A stretch of DNA of 44,376 nucleotides from CAUZJO01 sp963580245 (GCA_963580245.1 CAUZJO010000013.1:1-44376), one strand, 5' to 3'. Positions 7,911 to 18,057 are shown, numbered from the stretch's first letter. Program-made: numbers and translations. The notes: generated by a model from the letters alone, not told the origin.

Positions 7911-10103
7911 ATGCATTCCACCACAACCGGAGCGAACCGCTTTTACGCCCTGATCATCGGCTGTCTCCTGATCGGGCCCATATCACCGTGCGCAACCGCC
8001 GAGGAGCCCGAGACGATGACCGAGACCGCCGAGCACAAGTTCACCAACCGCCTGGTCGACGAGACCAGCCCCTACCTGCTCCAGCACGCCCATAACCCCG
8101 TCGACTGGTACCCCTGGGGCGAGGAGGCCTTCGAGCGGGCGCGCGGCGAGAACAAGCCCGTTTTCCTCTCGATCGGCTACGCGGCCTGTCATTGGTGTCA
8201 CGTCATGGAGCACGAGTCGTTCGAGAATGAGGAGATCGCGGCATACCTGAACGAGCATTACGTCAGCATCAAGGTCGACCGCGAGGAGCGGCCCGACATC
8301 GACGATATCTACATGCAGGCCGTCCAGGCCATGACCGGCTCGGGGGGCTGGCCGATGACCGTCTTCTTGAATAATAAGCGCGAGCCGTTCTTCGGCGGGA
8401 CTTATTTTCCTCCCAGCGAGCAATACGGACGGCCGGGTTTCATGGAACTGATTCAGGGGCTCAATAAGGTCTATCGCGAGCAGCCCGACAAGATCGCGGA
8501 GGCCGGCAGCAAGCTTAAGCAGGCGATCTCGACCGACGCGATCAGCCGCGCCGGCTCGGTCGAGACGGCCCTGAGCTGGGACCTGATCGCCGGGGCGGTC
8601 AGCGGCTTGAAATCGCGATACGACGGTCAACACGGCGGATTTGGCCAGGCACCCAAGTTTCCCCCCTCGATGGCGCTCAACCTGCTCCTGCGCGAGTGGA
8701 AACGCACGGGCGAGGTCAAGTTGCTCGAGATGGTCGAGCTGACGCTGCAGAAAATGGCGCGCGGGGGGATGTACGACCAGCTCGGCAAGGGGTTCCATCG
8801 CTATTCGACCGACGACATTTGGCTGGCGCCGCACTTCGAGAAGATGCTCTACGACAACGCTCTGCTGGCCCCGGTCTACTTCGACGCCTATCTTGTGACG
8901 GGCAACGAGTTTTACAAGCGGATCGGGCGCGAGATTCTCGACTATACGCTCGATGTCATGACCCATCCCGAGGGCGGTTTTTACTCGACCCAGGACGCCG
9001 ACAGCGAGGGCCGCGAGGGTAAGTATTACATTTTTGAACCCGACGAGGTGAACGAGGTTCTCGGCGAAGAGGACGGCCAACTGTTCAACGAGTTCTACGA
9101 CATCAACCCCGGCGGCAACTGGCACGAGGGCCACGGGTCCAGCATCCTCAACGTCAAGGTCGCGATGGATGATTACGCCGCGCACAAGGGGATCGAACCG
9201 GACCAGTGGCGCGAGCGGCTCGACGCGATGCGCCTGAAACTGCTCGAGGTACGTAAGAAGCGCATACCCCCGCTTCTCGACGACAAAGTCCTCACGTCCT
9301 GGAACGGGCTCATGATCGGCGCGATGGCGCGCGGGACGCAAGTGACCGGCGACCCGAAATACGCCCGCGCCGCCGAGGCCGCCGTCGGTTTCATGCGGGC
9401 GAAGATGGAGGAAGAAAACGGCGACCTGCTCCATACGTGGCGCAACGGCGAGGCCAAGATCCAGGGCTTCCTGGAAGACTACGCCTTCCTGACCGTTGGG
9501 CTGATCGAGCTCTATGAGACCGTCTTTGATGGTCAGTATCTCGAACGCGCCGACCAACTGGCGGCCCGCATGATCGAATTGTTACACGATGAGAAGGTCG
9601 GCGGGTTTTACACGACCGATGGGCGCGACGGCACGATCATCGTCCGGCTCAAGGATTTCTACGACGGCGCGACGCCTTCGGGCAATTCGATGGCCGTCCA
9701 CGCGCTGGGCCGGCTGGGGTTGTTGCTCAACAATCCGCGCTATCGCGAGCTGGCGCGGGAAACGATGGCGGTCATGGCGCCGCAACTGCGCCAAATCCCC
9801 GGCGCCTACAACAACATGCTGTGCGCGCTCGATTTCGACATGGCACCGCCCAAGGAAATCGCCATCGTCGGCGCGCCCGAAAGCGAAGCGACCCGCTCGC
9901 TGCTCCAGTCGCTGTGGAGCCAGTACCTCCCCAGCCGCGCCGTCGCGGTCGGCAACGACGGCAACGACGGCGAGTTCCAAATCGCCCTACTGCGCGACAA
10001 AAAAGCAATCGAAGACCGCCCGACCGTCTACGTTTGCGAAAACTACGTCTGCCTCTTGCCGGTTCAGACCGGGGATGAGATGCTGGCGCAGTTGAACAAG
10101 TGA
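7911..10103 (+). CDS. exported DUF255 thioredoxin-like / six-hairpin protein (YyaL/SPATA20 family)
   Basis: 730 residues from the ATG at 7911. Residues 1-30 form a signal peptide (hydrophobic core ALIIGCLLIGPIS, cleavage near CATAEE). The thioredoxin-like domain carries the family hallmarks NRLVDETSPYLLQHAHNPVD, then C93-H-W-C96 in AACHWCHVMEHESF, VDREERPDID and GWPMTVFL. The remainder is the alpha/alpha-barrel part with GGMYDQLGKGFHRYSTD, HFEKMLYDNALL, DADSEG, DKVLTSWNGLMI and GNSMAVHALGRLG. Length and order are normal for the family, whose biochemical role is not settled; the CxxC suggests a thiol-redox function. Export is somewhat unusual, since many family members are cytosolic. A frame open from 7836 exists, but the 7911 start gives the signal peptide. 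No good ribosome binding site is visible. Confidence 0.85.
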   Translation: MHSTTTGANRFYALIIGCLLIGPISPCATAEEPETMTETAEHKFTNRLVDETSPYLLQHAHNPVDWYPWGEEAFERARGENKPVFLSIGYAACHWCHVMEHESFENEEIAAYLNEHYVSIKVDREERPDIDDIYMQAVQAMTGSGGWPMTVFLNNKREPFFGGTYFPPSEQYGRPGFMELIQGLNKVYREQPDKIAEAGSKLKQAISTDAISRAGSVETALSWDLIAGAVSGLKSRYDGQHGGFGQAPKFPPSMALNLLLREWKRTGEVKLLEMVELTLQKMARGGMYDQLGKGFHRYSTDDIWLAPHFEKMLYDNALLAPVYFDAYLVTGNEFYKRIGREILDYTLDVMTHPEGGFYSTQDADSEGREGKYYIFEPDEVNEVLGEEDGQLFNEFYDINPGGNWHEGHGSSILNVKVAMDDYAAHKGIEPDQWRERLDAMRLKLLEVRKKRIPPLLDDKVLTSWNGLMIGAMARGTQVTGDPKYARAAEAAVGFMRAKMEEENGDLLHTWRNGEAKIQGFLEDYAFLTVGLIELYETVFDGQYLERADQLAARMIELLHDEKVGGFYTTDGRDGTIIVRLKDFYDGATPSGNSMAVHALGRLGLLLNNPRYRELARETMAVMAPQLRQIPGAYNNMLCALDFDMAPPKEIAIVGAPESEATRSLLQSLWSQYLPSRAVAVGNDGNDGEFQIALLRDKKAIEDRPTVYVCENYVCLLPVQTGDEMLAQLNK

Positions 10104-10310
10104 CGGGAAGCCGGCGGCACGAGAATGTGCGTCTTGGTATGGCCCCCCAATGCGACTGAGGTGTTGACGCGGTGGCCTCGCCATGGGTTCGGCGAGAACG
10201 CGCATCACGCGAGGACGGCGGTCGCTCGTAACACTACCCGGGGATTATCTTTGGCGTCCGAGCCCCTCCTGTGACCAACCGGGCGTCTGCTCCGTAAACG
10301 TGACATCCCC

Positions 10311-11567
10311 TCATCCGCTCAAACAAATCCGGTTGCGCCCCTCGGACTTGGCTTGGTAGAGCGCCTGGTCGGCTTTTTCGAGGAGGTTTTGGGTTTTGTC
10401 GGCGGCTGGGTTGAGCGCGGCGATGCCGATGCTGCACGTGACGTGGAAGGTGGCGCCGTCGGGGGCGGGGTGCTCGATGGCGTAGATCGTGGCGTGGAGG
10501 CGGGCGGCGTGGGTTTGGGCGCCGACGAGCTCGGTCTCGGGCATGATCACGCAGAACTCCTCGCCGCCGTAGCGCGCGGCGACGTCGATCGAGCGCGAGC
10601 AGGCGCTCAGGGTCTGGGCGGTGGCGGCCAGGACCTTGTCGCCGACGAGGTGGCCGTGGACGTCGTTGACTTTTTTGAAGTGATCGAGGTCGAGGATGAG
10701 GACGCACAGGGGATGGTCGTAGCGTCGGGCGCGGTTGATTTCGTGTTCGAGGGTCTCCATCATCACGCGACGATTGTAGAGGCCGGTCAAGCCGTCGTGG
10801 GCGGCCTCGTTGATCATCATGTTCTCGGCCATGCGGCGGGCGGTGATGTTGCGCAGCGAGACGACGTGCGCCGCCTCGCCCTCCCAGAGCACGCGACCCA
10901 CGCACATCTCGGCAATGGTGTGCCCCCCGTCATCGCGCACGATTTCGATCTCGGTGGTGGCACCTTTGTCGAGCGGGTGTTCGAAGGGGTGCCCGATGAG
11001 GTCCTCGGACCCGCAACCGAACAGCCGCTCGCAGGCCGGGTTGGCGTACAGAATGCGGCCGCCGTCGATGGTCAGTAGGCCGTCGGCGCTGCGCGAGACG
11101 ATTTGGCGGAAGTTGGCCTCGCTACGCAGCACGCTTTGGCTGTCGAGGCGTAGTTCGCAGAGCCGTCGCTGGCGCTGGACGGCGCCGCGCAGGGCGCGAG
11201 TGAGCGACGCGGCGTCGAATTCGCCGCGGACCAGGCAGTCTTGCGCGCCGTGGCGAGTGGCCTCGTGGGCCGACTGCTCATCGCGCTCGTCGGCCATCAC
11301 GACGGTCGCCGTTGACTCGGGAATGCGCCGGATCAGTTCAAATCGATCGCCGTCGGACGGGGCGATCGATTGGGCATCGAGCACGGCGGCGTCAAACGCC
11401 TCCCGCTCGAGTCTCGTCAAGGCGTTCTCGATCTTTTCAGTCCGGATCAGCTGAAAGCGGCCCTTCCCGGCGGAAACCAGCATCTCCTCCACCATTTGAC
11501 CCAGGGCTGGGCCGGCTCCAACCAGGAGGACTTTAAGCGGCCGGTTTTCGAGGTGGGTGGTGGGCAT
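10311..11567 (-). CDS. diguanylate cyclase with receiver and PAS domains (REC-PAS-GGDEF)
   Basis: 418 residues. A receiver-like domain (about 8-130) contains the phosphoacceptor-type Asp in AAVLDAQ, but Arg (CLVRGE) stands where the conserved Lys is expected. A PAS domain follows (about 140-255: RQIVSRSADGLLTIDGG, YANPACERLFG). The GGDEF domain begins AHDGLTGLYNRR and has the active-site signature GGEEF at 334-338, so it should make c-di-GMP from two GTP. The inhibitory I-site RxxD (R325-SI-D328) lies five residues before it and is intact, so product inhibition is expected. No membrane segment is present. The start at ATG 11567 leaves 25 bases after the stop of the beta-propeller gene, suggesting cotranscription. 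A much longer open frame back to 11870 is only an overlap with that gene. Confidence 0.87.
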   Translation of the reverse strand: MPTTHLENRPLKVLLVGAGPALGQMVEEMLVSAGKGRFQLIRTEKIENALTRLEREAFDAAVLDAQSIAPSDGDRFELIRRIPESTATVVMADERDEQSAHEATRHGAQDCLVRGEFDAASLTRALRGAVQRQRRLCELRLDSQSVLRSEANFRQIVSRSADGLLTIDGGRILYANPACERLFGCGSEDLIGHPFEHPLDKGATTEIEIVRDDGGHTIAEMCVGRVLWEGEAAHVVSLRNITARRMAENMMINEAAHDGLTGLYNRRVMMETLEHEINRARRYDHPLCVLILDLDHFKKVNDVHGHLVGDKVLAATAQTLSACSRSIDVAARYGGEEFCVIMPETELVGAQTHAARLHATIYAIEHPAPDGATFHVTCSIGIAALNPAADKTQNLLEKADQALYQAKSEGRNRICLSG

Positions 11568-11592
11568 CGTTTCGCCGGGCGAATGGCCGCCG

Positions 11593-13419
11593 TCAAGGTT
11601 GGAATTGCATCTCGAGCATCTGGCCGTTGGAGCTGGACCCACCTTGGATCTCGACCGCTTTGAGGAAAGCCAGCGCACCGCCGGTCCGTTCGTAGATTCG
11701 CACGCTACCGGTCTGGATGCCGATGGGCGCCAAGTCCCCATCGACGGGATCAATGGCCACCAATTGGAGCAATTCGTCTTTATCGATCCCAGTGATGTTG
11801 CCGCCGGAGTCTTCATAATCGGCGTATGCATAAGTCCCGGCCTTGAACAGGCCGCTGCCGCTGAGGCCAAAGATATTCACCAGGCCCCGTTGCAACGCGC
11901 CCTGTTCGGCGGGCTGGGAACCCGACTGGTCGGCAACCATCACCGTCCTCCCATCCGGTGAGACGGCCATGCGCAGGGCGAAGGGACCTCCGACTGCGGA
12001 ACCGCCGGGAAAATCAGGGCTCACACCCACCGACGACACTAAAAATGATCTCAAGTTTGCGCTCGACTGGTTGGTGACGAGCACTCGCGACTGGTCGTGC
12101 GTGCGGGTGATGGCGAACGGGCCCGTCCCCACCGCGATCTCGGTGATCTCCCACGCCTCATCCTCGAACTCTCGCGTGCCGGTCTCGCGCCGGTAGCCGA
12201 GCACCGTTCCATTGCCCGAGGCGCAGACGAGCAGCAATCCGTTACCGATAAACGTGTTTCCGCGAGGGCTGTAGGTCGAAGAGCTGGCCGGCCCTTCGAT
12301 TTCAGTGGTGGAGCCATCCAGAACCGAAGAGCTATAAGGCGGGAAATGCTGCCCAAATCCGAACGTCCTCAGGCGATTACCATCGGGGTGGCTCGTCACC
12401 ACGGCCACGTTATCGGGACTGACGGCGACCGAAGCGCAACGCGACCCCATGGGGGCGTACGTGTCGACCAGGCTGGGAGGGTCGTCGGTCAGATCGATGG
12501 CGAAAAGATTACCGTTGCTCGTATTGGCCGGAATTAACGCAAGGGCACCCTCATGGGCGAAAGCCATTTGCATGGGCGGAAGGGTATCTTCAATGGGTCC
12601 GGGGTCGAAACTGGCGACAAGATCACCGGTGTTCGCGTCGATGACGAACACTCGATCCGATCCACTTCGGCCGAAGACCCCGACGATCAACCGATGCACG
12701 TCAACGTGAAACCGCGTGTTGGAGGCCTTCCCCGTCTCCGCTTCAACAACGGCCACGCGGTTGAGTCCGCGCGGCAGACCGGTGGGGACCTGGCATTCGA
12801 TCGCGCTGTCGGTCCGCGACTTGACGCGGGCGGGTTTGCCACCGATGAGGACCTCGGCTTCGCTCAATCCATCGCCCACGATCCGCAGCAGGTCGCCAAC
12901 GACGGTCAGCCCGCCGGTGGTGTCGACCACGTCGGTCACCTCGGGAAGGCCCGTGACCGCGCCGGCCGTGTTGGCGTAGTCGGCGACGAACGAGAAACCC
13001 ACGCTGACGATGCGCGAGCGGGGGAGCAAGACGCCGCCCACGCTCCCGACCGCCACCTGCAGGAATATCGGTTCGGAAACGCGGAAGTCACTGGGATCGA
13101 GCGAAGCCTCGACCGTGCCCGTGCCGATTTGATGCGAAAAGATGCCGGTGGCGTTGGGCGTCACGGTTGCGCTCTCGCGGAACAGTTCGGCGCCGGAGTT
13201 GGCCGTGCTCTCGTCGCCTCCCTTCCACAGCGAGAAGAAGACGGTCTGCGGGGTTGTGATCGGCATGCCGCTGGTGTCGGTAAGCTGACCTTGGTAGTTC
13301 ATCATTTCGGGAGGAGGATCCGCGGCGGCCCGGGTCGCGGTGAGGCTGCCGATCAAAGCGCAGACGGCGAGCGCGAAGGTCGGGCGCGCGCCTAGAGCCA
13401 AGGGCGGTGTGACTGGCAT
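11593..13419 (-). CDS. exported beta-propeller protein with IPT/TIG-like segment
   Basis: 608 residues with a signal peptide (about 1-33; core FALAVCALIGSLTA, cleavage near RAAADPP). The mature N-terminus, MMNYQGQLTDTSGMPITTPQTV, is typical of exported proteins of unknown function that start with an immunoglobulin-like strand set. Residues about 165-245 look like an IPT/TIG domain (LRIVGDGLSEAEVLIGGKPA). From about 245 repeated blade-like units follow (FVIDANTGDLVASFDPG, SVAVSPDNVAVVTSHPDGN, MAVSPDGRTVMVADQSG), as in YVTN/lactonase-type seven-bladed propellers. I see no enzyme active site; a surface or periplasmic binding role is plausible. The ATG at 13419 has AGAAGGA about 11 bases upstream, behind a very AT-rich promoter region (13455-13490). 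Confidence 0.7.
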   Translation of the reverse strand: MPVTPPLALGARPTFALAVCALIGSLTATRAAADPPPEMMNYQGQLTDTSGMPITTPQTVFFSLWKGGDESTANSGAELFRESATVTPNATGIFSHQIGTGTVEASLDPSDFRVSEPIFLQVAVGSVGGVLLPRSRIVSVGFSFVADYANTAGAVTGLPEVTDVVDTTGGLTVVGDLLRIVGDGLSEAEVLIGGKPARVKSRTDSAIECQVPTGLPRGLNRVAVVEAETGKASNTRFHVDVHRLIVGVFGRSGSDRVFVIDANTGDLVASFDPGPIEDTLPPMQMAFAHEGALALIPANTSNGNLFAIDLTDDPPSLVDTYAPMGSRCASVAVSPDNVAVVTSHPDGNRLRTFGFGQHFPPYSSSVLDGSTTEIEGPASSSTYSPRGNTFIGNGLLLVCASGNGTVLGYRRETGTREFEDEAWEITEIAVGTGPFAITRTHDQSRVLVTNQSSANLRSFLVSSVGVSPDFPGGSAVGGPFALRMAVSPDGRTVMVADQSGSQPAEQGALQRGLVNIFGLSGSGLFKAGTYAYADYEDSGGNITGIDKDELLQLVAIDPVDGDLAPIGIQTGSVRIYERTGGALAFLKAVEIQGGSSSNGQMLEMQFQP

Positions 13420-13600
13420 GGCAAGGTAGTCCTTCTTGAAGTCACCGGTTATGAACTAACAATTCAAAACTATAAATACTTAATAAAGTTTGTTTCGGCC
13501 ACCGTCGTCACCATCTCTCTTTGGCGAAGGGGCCATTCCGGCCGGCATTATGGTTTGTCGATTCGTGGACTGTCAAGGGGAACCGCCTCGCCCGGACCGC

Positions 13601-14755
13601 CTAGACCGGCTGGGGTTGGTATTGGCTGGTCGCCTCGAGGGCACCGGCGACACCCGAGCCGGGGGCCGGCGGCTCGTGGCCGAGTTCCCCGAGGACCCGC
13701 TCGAGCGAGGCCAGGAAGGCGTAGACATCCTTGAAGTCGGCGTAGCCCATCGCGGCGGCGCGGAATATCTTGCCTTTCAAATGGTCCTGGCCGCCCGCGA
13801 TCGTGATGCCGTGATCATCGCGCAGGCGTAGCGAGAGGTCCTTGTAGGCGACCCCCTCGGGCAGGCGATAGGCCACGGCCGTGTTCGAGGGCGCCTGGCT
13901 GAACAGCTCCAGGCCGAGGCCGACTCCCCCCGCGCGCAGGGCGTTGGCCAGGCCCGCGTGGCGGCCCCACACGCGCGGCAGACCTTCCGTCTCGATCATG
14001 GTCAGGGCAACGATCAAGCCTTGAATGAGCGAGATGGCCGGGGTGAAGGCCGTCGTGTTGTCGCCGAGGCTCTTGAGCGCTTTACGCAGATTGAAATAGT
14101 AGCTTGCGCAACGGGCCGATTCGGTCAGCCCGCGCGCCTTGGAGCTGACCGACAGGAAGGCCAGACCCGGCGGCAGCATCAGTGCCTTTTGCGAGCCGCC
14201 CACGACCATGTCCACCTGCCATTGATCGGTCTCAAGCGCATCGGCGGCCAGCCCGCTGATTGCATCGACGACCAGGATCGCGTCGGTCTTGGCCACGATG
14301 GGGCCGATGGCCTGGATGTCGGTCAGCGCGGCGGTCGAGGTCTCGCAGAGGGTCGTGAAGACGGCCTTGGCTTCGGGATGGCTCCCCAGGACCTGCTCGA
14401 TCGCCTCGGGTGCGATCGCCGTCCCCCATTCGATCTCGAGCGTGATGACGTTCAGCCCGTGGGCTTTGCCGATATCACCCCAGCGCTGGCCGAATTTGCC
14501 GCCTTCGACGTGGATCATCGTGTCGCCGGGCGAGAGCGTCCCGGTCACGGCCGCCTCCATAGCCCCGGTGCCCGAGCCGGCGAAGGTCAGGACGGGGTTC
14601 TCGGTGCGGAAGACGTATTGGAGCCGCCGCCGGCATTCCTCGAAGATGGGGTCGAAATCAGGTGAGCGGTGGTGGATGATCGGCCGGGCCATCGCCTCGA
14701 GCACCGGCGGCGGCACGTTGGAGGGCCCAGGCGTCAGCAGGATGCGTTTGTTCAT
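13601..14755 (-). CDS. class V aminotransferase, alanine-glyoxylate / serine-pyruvate type
   Basis: 384 residues. It opens with LLTPGPSNVPPPVLEAMARP and IIHHRSPDF, hallmarks of the alanine-glyoxylate/serine-glyoxylate aminotransferase branch of fold-type I PLP enzymes. Further landmarks are FAGSGTGAMEAAVTGTLSPGD, the Asp that contacts the PLP ring in LVVDAISGLAADAL, and the PLP-binding Lys in VVGGSQKALMLPPGLAFL. It transfers the amino group of Ala or Ser to glyoxylate or a related oxoacid; exact substrates cannot be read from the sequence. The ATG at 14755 is preferred over 14815 because the family starts at the TPGP strand and GAGGA lies about ten bases upstream. It is a single gene, and the long Pro/Gln-rich tail (about 25 residues) is extra. 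Confidence 0.87.
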   Translation of the reverse strand: MNKRILLTPGPSNVPPPVLEAMARPIIHHRSPDFDPIFEECRRRLQYVFRTENPVLTFAGSGTGAMEAAVTGTLSPGDTMIHVEGGKFGQRWGDIGKAHGLNVITLEIEWGTAIAPEAIEQVLGSHPEAKAVFTTLCETSTAALTDIQAIGPIVAKTDAILVVDAISGLAADALETDQWQVDMVVGGSQKALMLPPGLAFLSVSSKARGLTESARCASYYFNLRKALKSLGDNTTAFTPAISLIQGLIVALTMIETEGLPRVWGRHAGLANALRAGGVGLGLELFSQAPSNTAVAYRLPEGVAYKDLSLRLRDDHGITIAGGQDHLKGKIFRAAAMGYADFKDVYAFLASLERVLGELGHEPPAPGSGVAGALEATSQYQPQPV

Positions 14756-15045
14756 CAGTGTGTATCCTCGTCGAAGGTTTCGGCGCATAGCGAAGTCGGG
14801 GGGATTGTACGCCAAAACACCACGGATTTCGAGCCACGAATTATCCGGACAGCCTTAAGGGACGCCGCCGATTCTTGATGGTCGAAAAACCACGGCTGAT
14901 TGAAAAACCACTGGCCAAGGCCGTCTGATTGTGTGAGAGTCCGAATAGTTGGAGAACTGAGAACGGGGGCGGTGTAAGACCGGACGGTTCGAGGCTGTTT
15001 TATGCATGACGCCTAGCATGAATAACACGGGATTGGAGGTTCGAT

Positions 15046-17025
15046 ATGCATGATGGTCGACCATTGACGGTTTGTTTGCGGCTTTTGCTGTTTGGCGCGG
15101 TCCTCGCCGCGCAGGGTAGTTTTGCGGCCGAGGGAAGTTACGCGCAAGAGACCGGCGATCCATCGGCGTCGGGCCAGCGCTACGAGGCGCAGGCGCCTGA
15201 TACGTTGGATTTGGCGGATCGCGCGCGACTTGCCCTTAACGGACTGACCCGCTCTGTGGATGCGAAGCATGACTATGAAATGTACTTTCTGACCTGCCTG
15301 GCGGCGGATCCCCCTTTTCTGCTGCATATGGATATTGGGGATTACATGTGCTGCCAATCCAAGTGGATCGAGTCCCTGCCCATGATGCGCATCATGAGCG
15401 GGAGCGAGCAGAACGTTGACGTTGAGAATAAAATGATGGAGGCCATCAGCGGGATGATCGACGAGGAAGACGGGATTTTTTACCTGACCGTTGATCTCGA
15501 GGAAAAGCCCTGGTTCAAACGGGGGCACTATGACATCGCTGACGAGCCGATTGCCAGCCCTGCTGGAAACTCCAGGTTGATGCTGGCGATGATGGCCTGG
15601 TATGAGCGCGATCGCAATCCCGCGTGGTTGGAGAAGATTCAGAGGGTGGCCGACGGCCTGACGAAAACCGCGGTCTTCAAGGGTGATTACGCTTTTTATC
15701 CCGAAGGCAAGGTCGGTATGGAGTTCAGCTATCTCAAGGATTCGGGTTACAAGTATGTCGAGGAGGCCGCGAGCGAAAATGAAGGCGCGGAGGGCTCGAC
15801 GCTGGTTTACCAGGGCGCGCAGATCCGTGCGTTATCCCGCTGGTACAAGATGAGCGGCGACGAGCAGGCCCTAGAGACCGCGCGCAAGCTGGTGAACTTC
15901 GTGACCAAGCGCAAGATGTGGGTTGCCGACGCCGTCTCGATCGGGATCGACGGACCCGGGCACGGTCATTTCCGCGGCCATTTTCACGGGCGTCATGTTA
16001 CGACACGCGGCATCCTGGAATACGCCCATGCCGCCAATGACCCGCGGCTCAAGGAGTTCGTTCGCGACGTCTTCGAGTACGCCCGTGATTGGGGGATCGG
16101 TCGCATGGGAATCTTTGGCGACCACGCCCACAAGGCCTATACGGAAGGTTGCAGCATCGCGGACATGGTTGCCCTGGCGATCCGACTATCCGACTTCGGG
16201 GTCGGAGATTACTGGGATGACGTGGACCAGTTTGTGCGCAACCAGGCGACGGAATCTCAATTCGTGCGGGCCGATCTGCTGGAAAAGGCGTCGAAAGCCG
16301 TGACGGAATATCCGGAGGCTTATCAACAATATGCGACCGACCAATTGTTGCCCCCCGCCTGGGGACCGGCGGGGTTTCAGGGCGTTCTGGATCGGACGGC
16401 TCCCCAGAAGCCCGAGACGGATCGCGTGATCGAGCGCAGCCTGGGCCTGTTCCCATTTTTCAGCATGCCCACGTCGATCTCGTATCCGGTCCAGGGCGGC
16501 TGCTGCTCGGGCAATCTCACCAACGCGCTCTATTACGCCTGGGAAAGCATTACCCGCTATAAGGACGGCGTGGCGCGGGTCAACCTGCTGCTCAACCGGG
16601 TATCCCCTTGGTTGGACATCGATAGCTACCTGCCCTACGAGGGGAAAGTCGTCATCAGGAACAAGACTGCTCGGGAAATGACCGTCAGAATTCCACGCTG
16701 GGTCGATAAAGAGGTCGTCAAGGGCACGGTTAATCAAACGGAGGTGGACCTCTTCTGGGTGGGCAACACGTTGGTGTTCGATGGCCTTCAGGAGAAAGAC
16801 GTGATCACGATCGAGTTTCCGATGGTCGAACAGACGGTGAAGTACACTCATCCGTTCGACAAGGAGTACACGATTACGTTTAAGGGGAACACGGTCGTCG
16901 ATATTTCGCCGCGCGAGACGAACCCGACGGCCTACCCGATCTACCTGAGAGATCACTACAAACGCGACAAGGCCCCGATGAAGAAGGTGAGCCGTTACGT
17001 CTCGCCGGTCGTCCTTGACTGGTAA
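15046..17025 (+). CDS. exported GH127-like glycoside hydrolase (beta-L-arabinofuranosidase fold)
   Basis: 659 residues with a signal peptide (about 1-28; LTVCLRLLLFGAVLAAQGSFA). The middle is an alpha/alpha barrel. The metal/catalytic site of GH127 enzymes is recognisable: E367-G-C369 (TEGCSIADMV) corresponds to the Glu-x-Cys pair, and C486-C487 (QGGCCSGNLTNALYYAW) to the Cys-Cys pair. In characterised GH127 these four residues bind zinc and the first Cys of the pair is the nucleophile. A C-terminal beta-sandwich follows (VRIPRWVD, ITIEFPM). The substrate is unknown; L-arabinose or related furanosides are the family precedent. GGAGG lies seven bases before the ATG. It converges on the minus-strand operon 17044-20783, whose stop is 18 bases away, so the two units may serve one carbohydrate. 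Confidence 0.75.
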   Translation: MHDGRPLTVCLRLLLFGAVLAAQGSFAAEGSYAQETGDPSASGQRYEAQAPDTLDLADRARLALNGLTRSVDAKHDYEMYFLTCLAADPPFLLHMDIGDYMCCQSKWIESLPMMRIMSGSEQNVDVENKMMEAISGMIDEEDGIFYLTVDLEEKPWFKRGHYDIADEPIASPAGNSRLMLAMMAWYERDRNPAWLEKIQRVADGLTKTAVFKGDYAFYPEGKVGMEFSYLKDSGYKYVEEAASENEGAEGSTLVYQGAQIRALSRWYKMSGDEQALETARKLVNFVTKRKMWVADAVSIGIDGPGHGHFRGHFHGRHVTTRGILEYAHAANDPRLKEFVRDVFEYARDWGIGRMGIFGDHAHKAYTEGCSIADMVALAIRLSDFGVGDYWDDVDQFVRNQATESQFVRADLLEKASKAVTEYPEAYQQYATDQLLPPAWGPAGFQGVLDRTAPQKPETDRVIERSLGLFPFFSMPTSISYPVQGGCCSGNLTNALYYAWESITRYKDGVARVNLLLNRVSPWLDIDSYLPYEGKVVIRNKTAREMTVRIPRWVDKEVVKGTVNQTEVDLFWVGNTLVFDGLQEKDVITIEFPMVEQTVKYTHPFDKEYTITFKGNTVVDISPRETNPTAYPIYLRDHYKRDKAPMKKVSRYVSPVVLDW

Positions 17026-17043
17026 GGCTTTAGCGGGGGGAGA

Positions 17044-18057
17044 TCAAACGAGGTACCTCGGCAAATCCTGGAACCAGAGGAGCATCTCAGAGGTCATGTT
17101 GAAGACGATACTGTCGTCCTCTTCTGGCATTCCGAGGTCTTTGTTGAATTTCCACGCGCCGTCGGCATCTTGATATTCGATGAGATAGTCGATGACGCCG
17201 GTCGCCTTGTTCTTGTAGAGCGACTCGCCGGTGATGGTGTAAAGCAGACAGCACGCCCAGCCTTGCTTCCAACAGCCGAAAGACGCGAACGCATCGTCGG
17301 GACATCGCAACAGGAACTCGATGTACTTCTTCGAGGTGTCCAGATATTTTTGCGTCCGAGTCAAGCGGTACGTCAGAGCGAGTATCGCGGCCGATATGCC
17401 CACCATCCAAAAGTTCTGGGGACTCTTTGTTGAATTGACGATGTAATGGGTGGGATTCTGGTTCGGTAGTTCTTCCACGAGTTCCCCATTTTCGTTCATG
17501 TACAAGTAAAACAGGTCCTCGTTCTTCTGCGCGTCAAACGTTTTGATCAGGTAATCCGCCGCCCTTAAGAGCACCGCTTCGTTCCCGAGATAAGTTAGCA
17601 CCTGGCACGCGGACGACGTTGACGCGATATCCGTGAAGCCCTTGTAGTCTCCACCGATCATGTTTGAATAAAAACCTCCCCTGGTCTCGCACTGATGGCT
17701 CAGCATAAAATCGATTCCGGGCTTCGAGATGTCGAACCTCCCATTCAGGAGGGCCGAGAGACAAAACCATGCGTTGTGGTAGAGGTACAACCGCCATTCA
17801 AAACTATCGGTCGAAGGCTCTATCTTGTACTCGTCACAGGCCCTGAAGTCTCCGTCGTCCGTGAAACAATTGTTCTTTATCCAGTCCAGTATCCTCATGG
17901 CTTCTTCATTGCGACCTGATTTCATCAAGGCGAAAGGCGCCTTCGGGTAACAACTCAAGAGCGGCCGGGCGGCTTTAAACGAGCCGTCATCGTTCAAACG
18001 CTCAAGGATCCAGTTCAGGCCTTTTTGTCTTGTCGTCTCAACGTCCTTCATCTTCAT
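17044..18057 (-). CDS. alpha/alpha-toroid protein of unknown function (prenyltransferase/squalene-cyclase-like repeats)
   Basis: 337 residues with no signal peptide. The sequence is built of paired helices with glycine/aromatic turns (DDGSFKA, TRGGFYSN, DADGAWKFN), resembling the QW-type repeats of the terpenoid cyclase/prenyltransferase toroid and related sugar-active toroids. I see no DXDD or other cyclase catalytic motif, so a cyclase role is not supported. Its position as third gene of a minus-strand run behind a ThDP enzyme and a sugar isomerase-like protein points to carbohydrate or cyclitol metabolism (inference). The ATG at 18057 has AAGGAAGG six bases upstream, which favours it over the ATG at 18081. 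Confidence 0.6.
   Translation of the reverse strand: MKMKDVETTRQKGLNWILERLNDDGSFKAARPLLSCYPKAPFALMKSGRNEEAMRILDWIKNNCFTDDGDFRACDEYKIEPSTDSFEWRLYLYHNAWFCLSALLNGRFDISKPGIDFMLSHQCETRGGFYSNMIGGDYKGFTDIASTSSACQVLTYLGNEAVLLRAADYLIKTFDAQKNEDLFYLYMNENGELVEELPNQNPTHYIVNSTKSPQNFWMVGISAAILALTYRLTRTQKYLDTSKKYIEFLLRCPDDAFASFGCWKQGWACCLLYTITGESLYKNKATGVIDYLIEYQDADGAWKFNKDLGMPEEDDSIVFNMTSEMLLWFQDLPRYLV

Noticed and set aside
7983..9557. Long open frame antisense to the DUF255 gene
   Set aside because: It mirrors the strongly coding plus strand in GC-rich DNA; its product is of biased composition and resembles no family.
14980..15000. GGTTCGAGGC as a tRNA T-arm
   Set aside because: No acceptor stem, anticodon arm or D-arm can be built around it.
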